Shown in pieces: positions 8,488-17,502 of a DNA stretch of 39,077 bases. The DNA lies in assembly GCF_000813125.1 (NCBI RefSeq), contig NZ_BASE01000037.1, forward strand, positions 1 through 39,077, read 5' to 3'. The number at the start of each line of letters is the position of its first letter. The first letter of the stretch is position 1. The position numbers and the translations under genes are program-made. The notes under the pieces are model-generated. The model did not search any database, was not told where the DNA came from, and saw only the letters and a program-made list of their open reading frames with translations. This stretch comes from Mesobacillus selenatarsenatis SF-1. Lineage in GTDB: Bacteria > Bacillota > Bacilli > Bacillales > Cytobacillaceae.

Positions 8488-9288
8488 ATGCCAGATCGCC
8501 GTAATATTTATTTTCACCATACACCCGACACTACTATGTTGGAAAAAGTTGAGCCTCTTTATGAGCTGGCTCGCCGTTATGATTTCAATATCGTGTCCGA
8601 CTATCGCACCGCAAATATTATCGTAAGCATTGGTGATGACGGTACCTTCCTGCAGGCTGTCAGAAAGACCGGTTTCCGGGATGATTGCCTATATGCCGGT
8701 ATTTCAGTTACTGGCTCCCTGAATATGTATTGCGATTTCCATCTCGAGGATACGGATAAAATGATTGAAGCAATCACAAATGCTCAAATCGAAGTCAGAC
8801 GCTATCCGACGATCGAGGTAACAATCGATGGTGATACAACATTTGGCTGCTTGAATGAATTCAGCGTCCGTTCAGCGATCATTAAAGCTTTTGTCATGGA
8901 TGTTTATATCGACGACAAGCATTTTGAAACATTCCGTGGAGATGGGATGATCGTCGCTACTCCTACTGGAAGCACAGCGTATAACAAGTCGGTCAATGGA
9001 GCAGTTGTCGACCCGCTGCTGCCTTGCATGCAGGTGAGCGAGCTTGCTTCAGTGAACAACAATGATTACCGTACACTCGGCTCATCCTTCATCCTGAGTG
9101 GAGACCGAAAGCTTACCTTCAAGGTTGCCCAGGATGGCAATGATTATCCTATCATGGGAATGGATAACGAAGCCCTGAGCATCCAGCATGTTGAAAAATT
9201 CGATATAAAATTAAGTAACAAAATCATCAAGACTGTCAAACTGAAGGACAACTCTTTCTGGGAAAAAGTGAAGAGGACATTCTTATAA
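8488..9288 (+). CDS. nadK2: NAD kinase 2
   Basis: This 266-residue protein phosphorylates NAD to NADP using ATP or polyphosphate. The family features are GDGMIVATPTGSTAYN near residue 150 (NAD and metal binding) and the closing KDNSFWEKVKRTFL shared with Bacillus PpnKB. The first catalytic loop reads SIGDDGTFLQ: the usual GGDG motif has Asp in place of the second Gly. The catalytic Asp is kept. I use the ATG at 8488, 7 bp after GGAGG (8476-8480); an upstream in-frame ATG at 8470 contains that site and is rejected. It converges with rarD on a shared terminator. Confidence 0.94.
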   Translation: MPDRRNIYFHHTPDTTMLEKVEPLYELARRYDFNIVSDYRTANIIVSIGDDGTFLQAVRKTGFRDDCLYAGISVTGSLNMYCDFHLEDTDKMIEAITNAQIEVRRYPTIEVTIDGDTTFGCLNEFSVRSAIIKAFVMDVYIDDKHFETFRGDGMIVATPTGSTAYNKSVNGAVVDPLLPCMQVSELASVNNNDYRTLGSSFILSGDRKLTFKVAQDGNDYPIMGMDNEALSIQHVEKFDIKLSNKIIKTVKLKDNSFWEKVKRTFL

Positions 9289-9290
9289 TA

Positions 9291-9326
9291 GAAAAGAGCT
9301 GCGGAAATCCGCAGCTCTCTTCTTTT
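9291..9326. terminator. Bidirectional terminator, nadK2 / rarD
   Basis: Perfect 10-bp stem AGAGCTGCGG (9295-9304) / CCGCAGCTCT (9309-9318) with a four-base loop. T-rich tracts leave in both directions (CTTCTTTT on plus, TTTTCTATT on minus). Confidence 0.9.
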
Positions 9327-10260
9327 ACATCGGCATTCCTTTTTCTTTTTTCCACTTAACTGTTAACGCTGATGCCAGCTTTGTCCTTGATAAAGAGTAA
9401 AGGATCAATGCTGACCAGATAAAGGTGAAGGCAAGCAGGTGGATTGACGAGAATGTTTCGTGATAGATGAAAACTCCCAGGATCAGCGTCAAAGTCGGTG
9501 CAATATATTGCAGAATACCAAGTGTTGCGAGCGGAATCCTTTGCGCTCCTTTAGCGAAAAACAACAGTGGAACTGCCGTAGCTGCCCCTGCACCTGCCAG
9601 CAGCAGCGTAGTCGACAATGAACCAGCAAACAGGGAGTTCGTTCCCTGGTTTAGAAGGTAGCCAATGTAGAGGGCCGCGAGCGGCATAACGACCAGTGTT
9701 TCGAGCGCAAGTCCGACAGCAGAATCTACCTTGATCAATTTCTTTGCCAATCCGTACAGGCCAAAGGAGATGGCTAGTGATAAAGCAATCCATGGAAATT
9801 GTCCGTAGGAAATCGTCATGATCAATACACCGATTGCTGCGAGCGCAAACGACACATATTGTAGCATGGAAAGACGTTCCTTCAGGAATACCATCCCAAG
9901 AAAGACACTTACGAGCGGATTGATATAATAGCCAAGGCTTGCTTCGATCATCTGGTCTGTATTCACAGCCCAGATATACATGAACCAGTTAATGCTGATT
10001 AGCATTGATGCTACAGCTAGGGCGGCTAATTGCTTTTTGTTTTGGGCCAGCCCCCGCAATGTCCCTTTGAAAAGTCCCCATTTCTTATTAATGACCAGAA
10101 TAAGGGCGATGAAGAAAAACGACCAGAATACACGATTAGCCAGGATTTCATCAGCATTTACATGATCTAAAAGCTTCCAATAAACAGGAAGGAATCCCCA
10201 CAATATATAAGAAAAAGCTGCGTATAGGACACCAGCTTGTTGTTCGGTCCTTTTTTCCAT
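9325..10260 (-). CDS. rarD: RarD-type EamA transporter
   Basis: This 311-residue protein has about ten hydrophobic segments in two EamA halves, typical of the drug/metabolite transporter superfamily. The opening AFSYILWGFLPVYWKLL and the internal QMIEASLGYYINPLVSVFLG are hallmark RarD sequences. RarD was named for chloramphenicol sensitivity in other bacteria; the true substrate is unknown. The start ATG at 10260 follows GGGGGC. It is monocistronic and converges on nadK2. In B. subtilis another gene (ytcJ) occupies this part of the chromosome, so this may be a lineage difference. Confidence 0.9.
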   Translation of the reverse strand: MEKRTEQQAGVLYAAFSYILWGFLPVYWKLLDHVNADEILANRVFWSFFFIALILVINKKWGLFKGTLRGLAQNKKQLAALAVASMLISINWFMYIWAVNTDQMIEASLGYYINPLVSVFLGMVFLKERLSMLQYVSFALAAIGVLIMTISYGQFPWIALSLAISFGLYGLAKKLIKVDSAVGLALETLVVMPLAALYIGYLLNQGTNSLFAGSLSTTLLLAGAGAATAVPLLFFAKGAQRIPLATLGILQYIAPTLTLILGVFIYHETFSSIHLLAFTFIWSALILYSLSRTKLASALTVKWKKEKGMPM

Positions 10261-10384
10261 CCGAACAGCCCCCTAATCTTTCTAGACTCGAAATAATATC
10301 ATTATAAAGGGGAACGCTGCGGACTGACAATCTTTTTTTAAGACTAATAACAGACAATTTATGCACACTGTTAAATGCCATAAA

Positions 10385-10409
10385 GAAAAATAACCCTGAT
10401 CGGGTTATT
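10385..10409 (-). terminator. Terminator of the HesB-fold gene
   Basis: Stem AATAACCC / GGGTTATT with a 5-base loop, followed on the minus strand by TTTTC. The stem contains the stop codon of the gene. Confidence 0.75.
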
Positions 10410-10725
10410 TTACATTGCGTGGTTTTAACTTGAAGTTATAGCCAAATGTCTCTTCGGCAGAGGATATTTTATAGCCAAAACCTGGCTTAAAATCCAAGAA
10501 TATTATACTTGGAAGGGATTCCAGAGATTTTTCTGGTACGAAAAAGTTAACACCGCTTTCTGTAATCACTTCATCATCTGACTGCTTTTCTTCAATTTGC
10601 AGTTGGATGTCCGTTGCGATTGAGCATGTCCCAACAAACTCTGCTAAAATCCTAATTCCTTCACTATTACTAAATTGGATCTTACTTAACTCCTCCAGTG
10701 CAGCGTCTCTAATTTCGATCTTCAT
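10405..10725 (-). CDS. HesB/IscA-fold small protein
   Basis: This 106-residue protein looks like the Firmicute branch of the HesB/IscA fold (iron-sulfur cluster biosynthesis family). It opens MKIEIRDAALEELSK and has ESGVNFFVPEKSLESLP in the middle, both fitting the A-type carrier fold. It keeps only one cysteine (Cys33 in FVGTCSIA) and lacks the C-terminal CGCG pair of true A-type carriers. It is therefore probably not a classical cluster carrier. The start ATG at 10725 has AAGGGGTGAT upstream. It is a single gene with its own terminator. Function unknown. Confidence 0.75.
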   Translation of the reverse strand: MKIEIRDAALEELSKIQFSNSEGIRILAEFVGTCSIATDIQLQIEEKQSDDEVITESGVNFFVPEKSLESLPSIIFLDFKPGFGYKISSAEETFGYNFKLKPRNVK

Positions 10726-10837
10726 AAATAATCACCCCTTCTAAATTCAATATACCCAAGATTTCATCGTCAACGCATCCACTGTTTTTTTCTGTGATTA
10801 AATATTACCTCCTGAAATTAGAGGGTTAGACAAAATA

Positions 10838-10861
10838 CAAAAAGCAGACCCAGCGGCCTGC
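10838..10861 (-). terminator. ytcI terminator
   Basis: Stem GCAGGCC / GGTCTGC (one wobble pair) followed on the minus strand by TTTTTGT, just past the ytcI stop. Confidence 0.75.
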
Positions 10862-10876
10862 CTTTTGATGAATTAT

Positions 10877-12457
10877 TTATTTTGCACCTTCCAATTCCTT
10901 TTTCCTTAATTCGATGCGGCGAATTTTACCGGAAGTTGTTTTTGGGAGTTCTTCAAGGAACTCAATCTTTCTTGGATACTTATATGGAGCAGTCAATTCC
11001 TTTACATGCTGCTGCAGCTCTGCCACAAGGTTTTCCTGTCCAGGGCTTACGCCGTCACGCAGTACAACAAAAGCTTTGACGATATGGCCACGGATTTCAT
11101 CAGGTGATGCGACCACAGCACATTCTTTTACATAAGGATGCTTTACCAGTGCATCCTCAACTTCAAAAGGTCCGATTGTATAGCCGGAGCTGATGATGAT
11201 GTCATCGCCGCGACCCTCAAACCAGAAGTAACCTTCTTCATCTTTGCTGGCTTTGTCCCCTGTTACGTAATAATCGCCACGGAACTGCATTGCTGTCCGC
11301 TCTGGATCCTTGTAATAATTTTTGAACAACGCAGGTGTTTCAACATGGACAGCAATGTCCCCAACTTCACCAGGAGCACATGGCTCACCATTTTCATTGA
11401 TAATCTCCACCCTGTTTCCAGGCGTTGGCTTGCCCATCGATCCTGGTCTTAATTCCATGCCTTTTGTCACGCCGACAAGCAATGTGTTTTCTGTCTGTCC
11501 ATAACCATCGCGCACTTCGACATTAAAATGCTTTTTAAATGTATCAATTACTTCACGATTAAGCGGTTCTCCCGCAGAAACCGCACTGTGAAGTCCTGGC
11601 AGGTTAAAATCACTTAAGTTTTCTACCTTTGCCATCAGACGGTATTCCGTTGGCGTGCAGCAAAGAACATTCACATTGTATTTTTGTAAAAGTGATAAAT
11701 ACTTTTGCGGCTCGAATTTCCCCTGGTAAACCAGGCCGGTTGCTCCGGTTCCCATAACGGATAAAAATGGACTCCAAATCCACTTTTGCCAGCCGGGACC
11801 TGCAGTTGCCCAGACAGTGTCACCATCCTCAATTCCAAGCCAGTTCGTCGCTGCTGTGCGAAGGTGGGCATATGCCCATCCATGTGTATGGACAACCCCT
11901 TTTGGATTGCCAGTCGTTCCAGAGGTGTAGCTAAGGAATGCCATGTCATCACGTTCGGTAGCTGCCAGCGGAAGTTCAGCCGAAGCATTTTCCATTTCTG
12001 CATCCAGATGGATCCAGCCTTCTCTTTCGCCTCCAATTACAAACTTAGGCAGGCTATCACCTTCCTCGATTCCTGCGAATTCCTCGGTAAAAGGAGCATA
12101 GCTGACAATCGCTTTTACATCACCATGGTTAATCCGGTATTGAAAATCCTTAGTTCTTAACATCTCGGAACTAGGAATGACAACTAACCCCATTTTCAAG
12201 GATGCAATATAAACCTGATAGGCCTCAATTAATCTCGGCACGACGACCAAAACGACATCACCCTGTTGCAAGCCTTTTTCCAAGAAAACGTTTCCAATCT
12301 TATTCGCATTATTTAGAAGTTCACGGTATGTAATCTCTTTCATGCTGCCTGCTTCATTTTCCCAGATTATTGCTTTTCTTTCCTGATCCTGAGCGAAACG
12401 CTCCATCTCAGATACAAGATTATACTTTTGTGGCGCAATCAATTGTTCTCTGTTCAT
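10877..12457 (-). CDS. ytcI: AMP-forming acyl-CoA synthetase YtcI
   Basis: This 526-residue ANL-superfamily enzyme activates a carboxylic acid to the acyl adenylate and then to the CoA thioester. Motifs in order: LSYTSGTTGNPKGVVHTHGW (P-loop, about residue 175), DGYGQTENT, TGDKASKDEEGYFWFEGRGD, and the C-terminal lysine in PKTTSGKIRRIELR. It resembles medium-chain acyl-CoA synthetases more than AcsA; the substrate is not known. I use the ATG at 12457 because GAGGGGGA lies 6 bp upstream; an ATG at 12472 overlaps that site. The conserved C-terminal lysine is the kind of site AcuA acetylates in AcsA. The gene sits beside sspA as in B. subtilis. Confidence 0.92.
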   Translation of the reverse strand: MNREQLIAPQKYNLVSEMERFAQDQERKAIIWENEAGSMKEITYRELLNNANKIGNVFLEKGLQQGDVVLVVVPRLIEAYQVYIASLKMGLVVIPSSEMLRTKDFQYRINHGDVKAIVSYAPFTEEFAGIEEGDSLPKFVIGGEREGWIHLDAEMENASAELPLAATERDDMAFLSYTSGTTGNPKGVVHTHGWAYAHLRTAATNWLGIEDGDTVWATAGPGWQKWIWSPFLSVMGTGATGLVYQGKFEPQKYLSLLQKYNVNVLCCTPTEYRLMAKVENLSDFNLPGLHSAVSAGEPLNREVIDTFKKHFNVEVRDGYGQTENTLLVGVTKGMELRPGSMGKPTPGNRVEIINENGEPCAPGEVGDIAVHVETPALFKNYYKDPERTAMQFRGDYYVTGDKASKDEEGYFWFEGRGDDIIISSGYTIGPFEVEDALVKHPYVKECAVVASPDEIRGHIVKAFVVLRDGVSPGQENLVAELQQHVKELTAPYKYPRKIEFLEELPKTTSGKIRRIELRKKELEGAK

Positions 12458-12601
12458 ACTCTTCCCCCTCATAATATTTTGTTAAGGCCAGTTTTGCTTT
12501 TGCGACTACTTGCCTTCTTTATCCCCAATTCCTATTATACAAAATTATTTAAAAATTTAAAATTATATGATAACACTTTTTCAATATAATAATTTTTCCT
12601 G

Positions 12602-12631
12602 AAAAAAAAGAGCGGGGCATCTGCCCCGCTC
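12602..12631 (-). terminator. sspA terminator
   Basis: Perfect 10-bp GC-rich stem GAGCGGGGCA / TGCCCCGCTC with a 2-base spacer, followed on the minus strand by eight T. Confidence 0.92.
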
Positions 12632-12657
12632 CTTGTAGCCATATTATTAATTTTTAA

Positions 12658-12864
12658 TTAGCGAGAAAATCCACCACCAAGTTGTTGTTCAGCCATTTGA
12701 ACCAAACGCTTAGTGATTTCTCCACCTACAGAACCGTTAGCGCGAGAAGTAGTTTCTCCGCCTAGCTGTACACCAAATTCAGAAGCGATTTCGTACTTCA
12801 TTTGGTCAAGAGCTTGTGATACTCCAGGTACTAGAAGTTGATTTGAGCTGTTGTTGTTTGCCAT
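12658..12864 (-). CDS. sspA: Alpha/beta-type small acid-soluble spore protein
   Basis: This 68-residue protein coats and protects DNA in dormant spores and is degraded at germination. The germination-protease cleavage region [11 protein letters not shown] and the C-terminal DNA-binding block [12 protein letters not shown] are both intact. The N terminus is the usual Asn/Ser-rich stretch. The ATG at 12864 has a perfect AAGGAGGTGA site; the frame extends upstream but without one. Forespore sigma-G control is expected. A candidate promoter is TGAATT (12912-12917) and CACACTC (12889-12895) on the minus strand with 16 bp between, a loose match. The mRNA would be monocistronic. Confidence 0.96.
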   Translation of the reverse strand: MANNNSSNQLLVPGVSQALDQMKYEIASEFGVQLGGETTSRANGSVGGEITKRLVQMAEQQLGGGFSR

Positions 12865-12888
12865 GTGTTTCACCTCCTTGTGAGTATA

Positions 12889-12917
12889 GAGTGTGTAAAA
12901 ACACATGGCTTAATTCA
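12889..12917 (-). promoter_or_regulatory. Possible sigma-G promoter of sspA
   Basis: TGAATT and CACACTC on the minus strand, spaced 16 bp, resemble the forespore sigma-G boxes (TGAATA and CATACTA) with one and two mismatches. A small inverted repeat TGTGT/ACACA lies in the spacer. Based on position and family expectation; weak. Confidence 0.35.
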
Positions 12918-12955
12918 AATCTTTAATTGGTAATTGTTCACAAATTCATCATAAA

Positions 12956-14164
12956 TTAAAATAGGTCATCCATTGAATCATCTTTTCGTTCTGAAGCCGG
13001 TTTGAGAACCATACGCTCCGTTCCTTCAACTGCTTTTTGAACTAATTCCTCGAAGTCGAAGAAGCTTTCAAAGTTTTGAACCTTATCCAGCTTTGGTTTT
13101 GTTTTTGGTGATGAAGGAACAAAAACCGTGCAGCAATCCTCATATGGGCGGATCGATATGTCATGGGTATCGATATCTTGAGCAATATCCATGATTTGAA
13201 GTTTGTCCATTGTAATCAAAGGTCTGATGATTGGTGTAGAAGTCACTTCATTGATCGCATACATACTTTCAAGTGTCTGGCTCGCTACCTGCCCAAGACT
13301 TTCACCAGTGATGATCGCAAGGCCGCCCTGTTTTTCCCTGATGGCGTCCGTTATGCGGAGCATAATTCTCCTTGTCGTAGTCATCGTATAGTTTTCCGGT
13401 ATTTGCTTGTGAATTGCCTGCTGGATTTCAGTGAACGGCACAATGTGAAGTGCGAAATGGCCGTTTACCTCTGCCAATTTTTCTGAAAGATCGATAACCT
13501 TTTGTTTTGCTCGCTCACTTGTAAATGGAGGACTGAAGAAATGGACGCCTTCAACCTCGAGACCTCTCTTCATTGAAAGGTAACCTGCTACAGGACTGTC
13601 AATTCCCCCGGAAAGCATCAGCATCCCTTTGCCTGCAGAGGCAGCAGGGAGTCCGCCAGCACCTTTTATCGTTTCTGCCGAAATATAGGCGGCTTCTTTC
13701 CTGATTTCAATCTGAAGATTAATATCAGGGTTGCGGACGTCTACTTTCAAGTCATCAACATTCCTTAAGATGTGGCCACCGAATTCAGAATTGATCCCGT
13801 TTGTATCCAATTCAAATGTCTTGTCCGAACGTTTAGCAGTGATCTTAAAAGTCTGGCCCGGCTTATGAATCTTCCTGAAAAGTTCGAGTGCAGCATCTTT
13901 CATTTTATCGAGATCCTTTTCAACTTTTAGAGCCGGACTGAAGGATTGAATCCCGAATATCTCTTTCAGCTTCTCTCCAATTCCGTCACTATCCTCACCA
14001 TTAAGAAGGATGAACATACGGTCGCGTTCTGCCTTGATGGCTACATTCGGATAGTTGCTTAAAGCTCTTTTAATATTTTTTCTCAGTCGATCAATGAATT
14101 TATTCCTGTTTCTTCCTTTTGTCGATATTTCTCCATACCGAACTAAAATACGGTCATACATCAT
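12956..14164 (-). CDS. thiI: tRNA 4-thiouridine synthase / thiamine sulfurtransferase ThiI
   Basis: This 402-residue protein adenylates U8 of tRNA and delivers sulfur to make 4-thiouridine; it also takes part in thiazole synthesis in some bacteria. It has a ferredoxin-like start (YDRILVRYGEISTKGRNR), a THUMP domain to about residue 165, and a PP-loop ATPase with LMLSGGIDSPVAGYL near residue 182. The rhodanese domain of the E. coli protein is absent, as usual in Bacillus, so sulfur must come directly from a desulfurase. Its start ATG at 14164 overlaps the iscS stop (ATGA), indicating translational coupling with that desulfurase gene. Confidence 0.97.
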   Translation of the reverse strand: MMYDRILVRYGEISTKGRNRNKFIDRLRKNIKRALSNYPNVAIKAERDRMFILLNGEDSDGIGEKLKEIFGIQSFSPALKVEKDLDKMKDAALELFRKIHKPGQTFKITAKRSDKTFELDTNGINSEFGGHILRNVDDLKVDVRNPDINLQIEIRKEAAYISAETIKGAGGLPAASAGKGMLMLSGGIDSPVAGYLSMKRGLEVEGVHFFSPPFTSERAKQKVIDLSEKLAEVNGHFALHIVPFTEIQQAIHKQIPENYTMTTTRRIMLRITDAIREKQGGLAIITGESLGQVASQTLESMYAINEVTSTPIIRPLITMDKLQIMDIAQDIDTHDISIRPYEDCCTVFVPSSPKTKPKLDKVQNFESFFDFEELVQKAVEGTERMVLKPASERKDDSMDDLF

Positions 14165-15303
14165 TTCTTTACTACCTCGCTTAAATGTTTTACTGTTTCA
14201 ACAATTGCCTTTGTTGCTATCTCTGCTTCTTCTATTGTATTGCTGTATGTCAGGCTGACTCTGATCGCGCTTTCTGCTTCATCTTGTGGCACTCCCATTG
14301 CCAGCAAAGTCTTGCTTGCAGCTTTCTTTTTGGAGGAACAGGCGCTTGTGGTTGATACATAAATATTTCTTTCTTCCAGCGCATGTACAAATGTTTCTGC
14401 CTTCAACCCCTTGATTGAAAAGTTCAAGATGTGGGGGGCACGATTCTCCATTGGCGTGTGAATGGTGATTTCCTTGATTTGGCTGATACCACTTCTTAAT
14501 CTTTCCATCGCTGCTTCCATTTGATTCAGCTTTTCACTCTGTTCAAATGTCATTCTCAGTGCCTTTGCCATTGCAACCATGCCTGCAACATTTTCCGTTC
14601 CGCTTCGCTGCTTCCATTCCTGATTTCCGCCGGAGAATAATGGAGACAGACGGACGCCTTCTTTTATAAACAATGCACCTGTCCCTTTCAACCCATGGAA
14701 TTTATGCCCCGATATGGTGGACAAATGGATTCCGGCTTCATAAAAGTTCAATGGCACCTTTCCAACTCCCTGAACGAAATCAACATGAAAAAACGCTTTG
14801 GGATACTTTTTAAGCAAGGTTCCAATTTCCTTTATCGGCTGAATGGTGCCAATTTCATTATTGACATGGATAACAGACACCAGGATGGTATCATCACGCA
14901 TTTCTTTCTGAATTGACTCCACGCTGATAAAGCCGTTACCATCTGGTTTTACATATGTTATTTCATAGCCGAGCGATTCAAGCTGCACCATAGCATTGTG
15001 GATGGATGCATGTTCAATGCTTGTGGTTATGATATGCCTGCCTCTTTCCCTGTGAGCCATCGCGATTCCTTTAACCGCAAGATTATTGCTTTCCGTTCCT
15101 CCGGATGTAAACAGGATTTCCGTTTCTTTTACATTCAGCAGCTTGCCAACCTGGGAACGCGCCTGCTGAAGCAACTTCTCTGCCTGCCCACCGATTTTAT
15201 GAAGTGATGAAGGATTTCCGAAAAAATCCTCTGAGACCTTTACAAATGAATCCAATACTTCCTTATAGGGTTTAGTTGTTGCGCTGTTGTCTAAGTAAAT
15301 CAC
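14161..15303 (-). CDS. iscS: Cysteine desulfurase (IscS/NifZ type, ThiI partner)
   Basis: This 380-residue PLP enzyme converts cysteine to alanine and passes persulfide sulfur on. The PLP lysine is in SGHKFHGLKGTG near residue 200, HVNNEIGTIQP lies before it, and the catalytic cysteine loop is TTSACSSKKKAASK near residue 323. The start is a GTG at 15303 preceded by AAGGGGGG. In B. subtilis the gene in this position (nifZ) supplies sulfur to ThiI for tRNA 4-thiouridine; the 4-bp overlap with thiI here supports the same partnership. No scaffold or other cluster-assembly gene is adjacent. Confidence 0.95.
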   Translation of the reverse strand: MIYLDNSATTKPYKEVLDSFVKVSEDFFGNPSSLHKIGGQAEKLLQQARSQVGKLLNVKETEILFTSGGTESNNLAVKGIAMAHRERGRHIITTSIEHASIHNAMVQLESLGYEITYVKPDGNGFISVESIQKEMRDDTILVSVIHVNNEIGTIQPIKEIGTLLKKYPKAFFHVDFVQGVGKVPLNFYEAGIHLSTISGHKFHGLKGTGALFIKEGVRLSPLFSGGNQEWKQRSGTENVAGMVAMAKALRMTFEQSEKLNQMEAAMERLRSGISQIKEITIHTPMENRAPHILNFSIKGLKAETFVHALEERNIYVSTTSACSSKKKAASKTLLAMGVPQDEAESAIRVSLTYSNTIEEAEIATKAIVETVKHLSEVVKK

Positions 15304-15411
15304 CGTATCCCCCCTTGTTCAATACGTTAATGCTAACTAGAAATCTTATCATAAGAAGTAATCAATGAAAAATAATCAGAATTGACATTATATAGTATGC
15401 CCGGAAGATTG

Positions 15412-15530
15412 AAAAGCGCAAGCGCCTTGGTCAGCCCCGACAAGCACTGGAGGGCCTGACAGTGAAGTCGTTCTTTGACTTCATTGGCAGGACCGAAGTG
15501 ACTCGAGGGGCTAGGCGCTGGAGCTAGACA
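15412..15530. repeat. Structured intergenic repeat, copy 2 of 3
   Basis: Same element as 1796-1914. Its changes fall in pairs: the CGCT/AGCG stem of copy 1 is CACT/AGTG here, and one C and one G are lost from opposite sides of the long arm. It lies between the ezrA terminator and iscS. With the terminator it fills the 304-bp gap; I see nothing else there. Confidence 0.9.
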
Positions 15531-15569
15531 CTAATCTAAGTGGATAAATTTATACTTTTTTATTCCGCA

Positions 15570-15604
15570 TAAAAACAGGTCTCCATGACGGAGACCCACG
15601 TTTT
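15570..15604 (-). terminator. ezrA terminator
   Basis: Stem GGTCTCC / GGAGACC with a 5-base loop, followed on the minus strand by TGTTTTTATG. Confidence 0.85.
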
Positions 15605-15607
15605 TCA

Positions 15608-17299
15608 TCACTCTTTTTCAGCTAACATTTGCTCGATTCTCTTCAGGGCACCAGGATCTACTTCCTCAATTGAAGTAGCCGCCTGTTCAAGTGCATCGCG
15701 ATAATCGTAATTCCGGAAATACTCTTCAGCTTCTCGGAGTCCCCGGTCAACCGAAGGATATCGGCTGCGGTACCTGTTGCCATATTGAATGACTCGCTCA
15801 GCCAGCATGACTGTCTCGACGATTTCTTCAGTCGATGCTTCAAGCTTTTCAACCGTCAGCACAGCGATTTCTAAATACTGTTGGACAACAGGAATATCCA
15901 GCGGCTTCTCCTCAAGCTTTTCATTGACTTGTTTGATGCTTTCATTGGCATCTTCAAGAAGGTATTTGTATTCCTGTGACAAACCAGGCATATTGCTTTT
16001 GGAGACGATCCGGATCAGTTCGGAAATCTTTTTTGACAGATCCCATACTTTATCCCTAGCCGCCATTTCATCCTTCCTTAGGGCACTCAACTTTTCCATC
16101 AATACTTTTTGCTCTTCAACAAGCGCATCAAGCTGCTGCTTCGCTTCTTCAAGCTCCACCTTTATCAGGCTTTGCGCTGTGTCGTTTTCAGTAATTCTGT
16201 GATCGATTAACTCAAAGCGCTTAAGCAGGCCTTTGAGCTGTTGTTCTACATTCGTTTGTGCCGACAACTCTTTATCATTCAGGTGATAGCTCTCCTGGAT
16301 ATGCTTTGTCTCTTCTTTCAACGTCTTGCTTTCTGTTATTGCTTTTACGAGGGTTTCTTTTGCCTCGTGTTCTGTCTTCGTAATGTATTGTTTAGCCCGG
16401 ACCTCAGCTTCAAGGAGATCGAATAACTTCTCAACACGTTCCTTTAACCCCTGAATACCCTGTTCAGCGATTTCAACATCGCCCTTTTCCAGGGAAGCCC
16501 GATATTCAGTCAATTCCTTTCCGATTTCCTCAACCTCTTTTTCTGCGTTTAGATGGTCAAGTACATATCCCTGTGCAGCCATCTCCCTGACTCCGTCCTT
16601 CAGGTCGCTGACTTGGGCAGGAATGACCGACTGGCAATCATGCAGCAACGCTGGAATGGATTCCATCTTGCTGGAAACCTGTTCAAGCTGGGCCTGGATG
16701 GACAACACAGTTTCCCTTGCTTCAAGGTAATTGCCATTATCCGTCTTCTCATCAAAATCGATGAATTTTTCCTGAATGTTTTCAAGCATAGCTTCGAGAC
16801 TGGTCTCAGCGCTTCCAAAGCTGTGACGGTGTGACAGAAGGTTTTTCTTATTTTCTCTGTATTGCTCCTTCAGGCCATCGATTTCTTCACGGTTTTTCTC
16901 TTCGCTTCCGACAAGCTCATTCAACTCACCGAGGATTTTTTTAATCTTATCCTCTGTTTCCGTAAGCTTGCGATCAATGACGGCAAGAGATTCCTTCGCC
17001 TTTTTGAACCTGTATTTGTCAATATACTCCTCCGCATCGAACAAATAATCTTCGATGCCTGGCAGCTTGGACGTAACAAGTTCATCCCATTCCTGGCGCC
17101 AGCGCTCGAAAAGCTCCTCTGTCTGGCCAGTCATGTTCAGCTGTTTTACCTTTGACATTTCATCCAGCACCGGCCGGTTCATGATATCGATTTTCCATGA
17201 CTCATACCGGTCGACCTCACTGTAATACTTCCGTTTCATAAAATATCCGATTAAAAAAATAATTATCAATATAGCAATTCCGCCAATTATGTATTCCAT
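15608..17299 (-). CDS. ezrA: Septation ring formation regulator EzrA
   Basis: This 563-residue protein has one N-terminal transmembrane helix (about residues 3-22, extracellular N terminus) and a long cytoplasmic part made of heptad-rich, spectrin-like coiled-coil repeats with very high Glu/Lys/Gln content. EzrA inhibits FtsZ ring formation away from midcell and helps coordinate division with wall synthesis. Length matches the family, and the C-terminal YGNRYRSRYPSVDRGLREAE block is typical. The ATG at 17299 has AGGGGGAT upstream. It is monocistronic and divergent from hisJ. Confidence 0.96.
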   Translation of the reverse strand: MEYIIGGIAILIIIFLIGYFMKRKYYSEVDRYESWKIDIMNRPVLDEMSKVKQLNMTGQTEELFERWRQEWDELVTSKLPGIEDYLFDAEEYIDKYRFKKAKESLAVIDRKLTETEDKIKKILGELNELVGSEEKNREEIDGLKEQYRENKKNLLSHRHSFGSAETSLEAMLENIQEKFIDFDEKTDNGNYLEARETVLSIQAQLEQVSSKMESIPALLHDCQSVIPAQVSDLKDGVREMAAQGYVLDHLNAEKEVEEIGKELTEYRASLEKGDVEIAEQGIQGLKERVEKLFDLLEAEVRAKQYITKTEHEAKETLVKAITESKTLKEETKHIQESYHLNDKELSAQTNVEQQLKGLLKRFELIDHRITENDTAQSLIKVELEEAKQQLDALVEEQKVLMEKLSALRKDEMAARDKVWDLSKKISELIRIVSKSNMPGLSQEYKYLLEDANESIKQVNEKLEEKPLDIPVVQQYLEIAVLTVEKLEASTEEIVETVMLAERVIQYGNRYRSRYPSVDRGLREAEEYFRNYDYRDALEQAATSIEEVDPGALKRIEQMLAEKE

Positions 17300-17502
17300 T
17301 GTTATCCCCCTGGCCTCACAAATTCCAAGTTCAGAATCCTTCTATATAAAATGAATTTATAAATGCGTGTATAATGTATTTATATTACCATGTAAACGAC
17401 AATTATTGACTATAAAATTCATATTTTTTGTTGAAATTATCCGAATTAAGCCGATTTAACTTGAAATCTTGCATAATATATTACTTTAGGAGGCCTGAAA
17501 CC

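Noticed and set aside
17428-17502. N-terminal extension of hisJ
   Set aside because: The first residues are unlike PHP phosphatases and TAGGAGG precedes the ATG at 17503.
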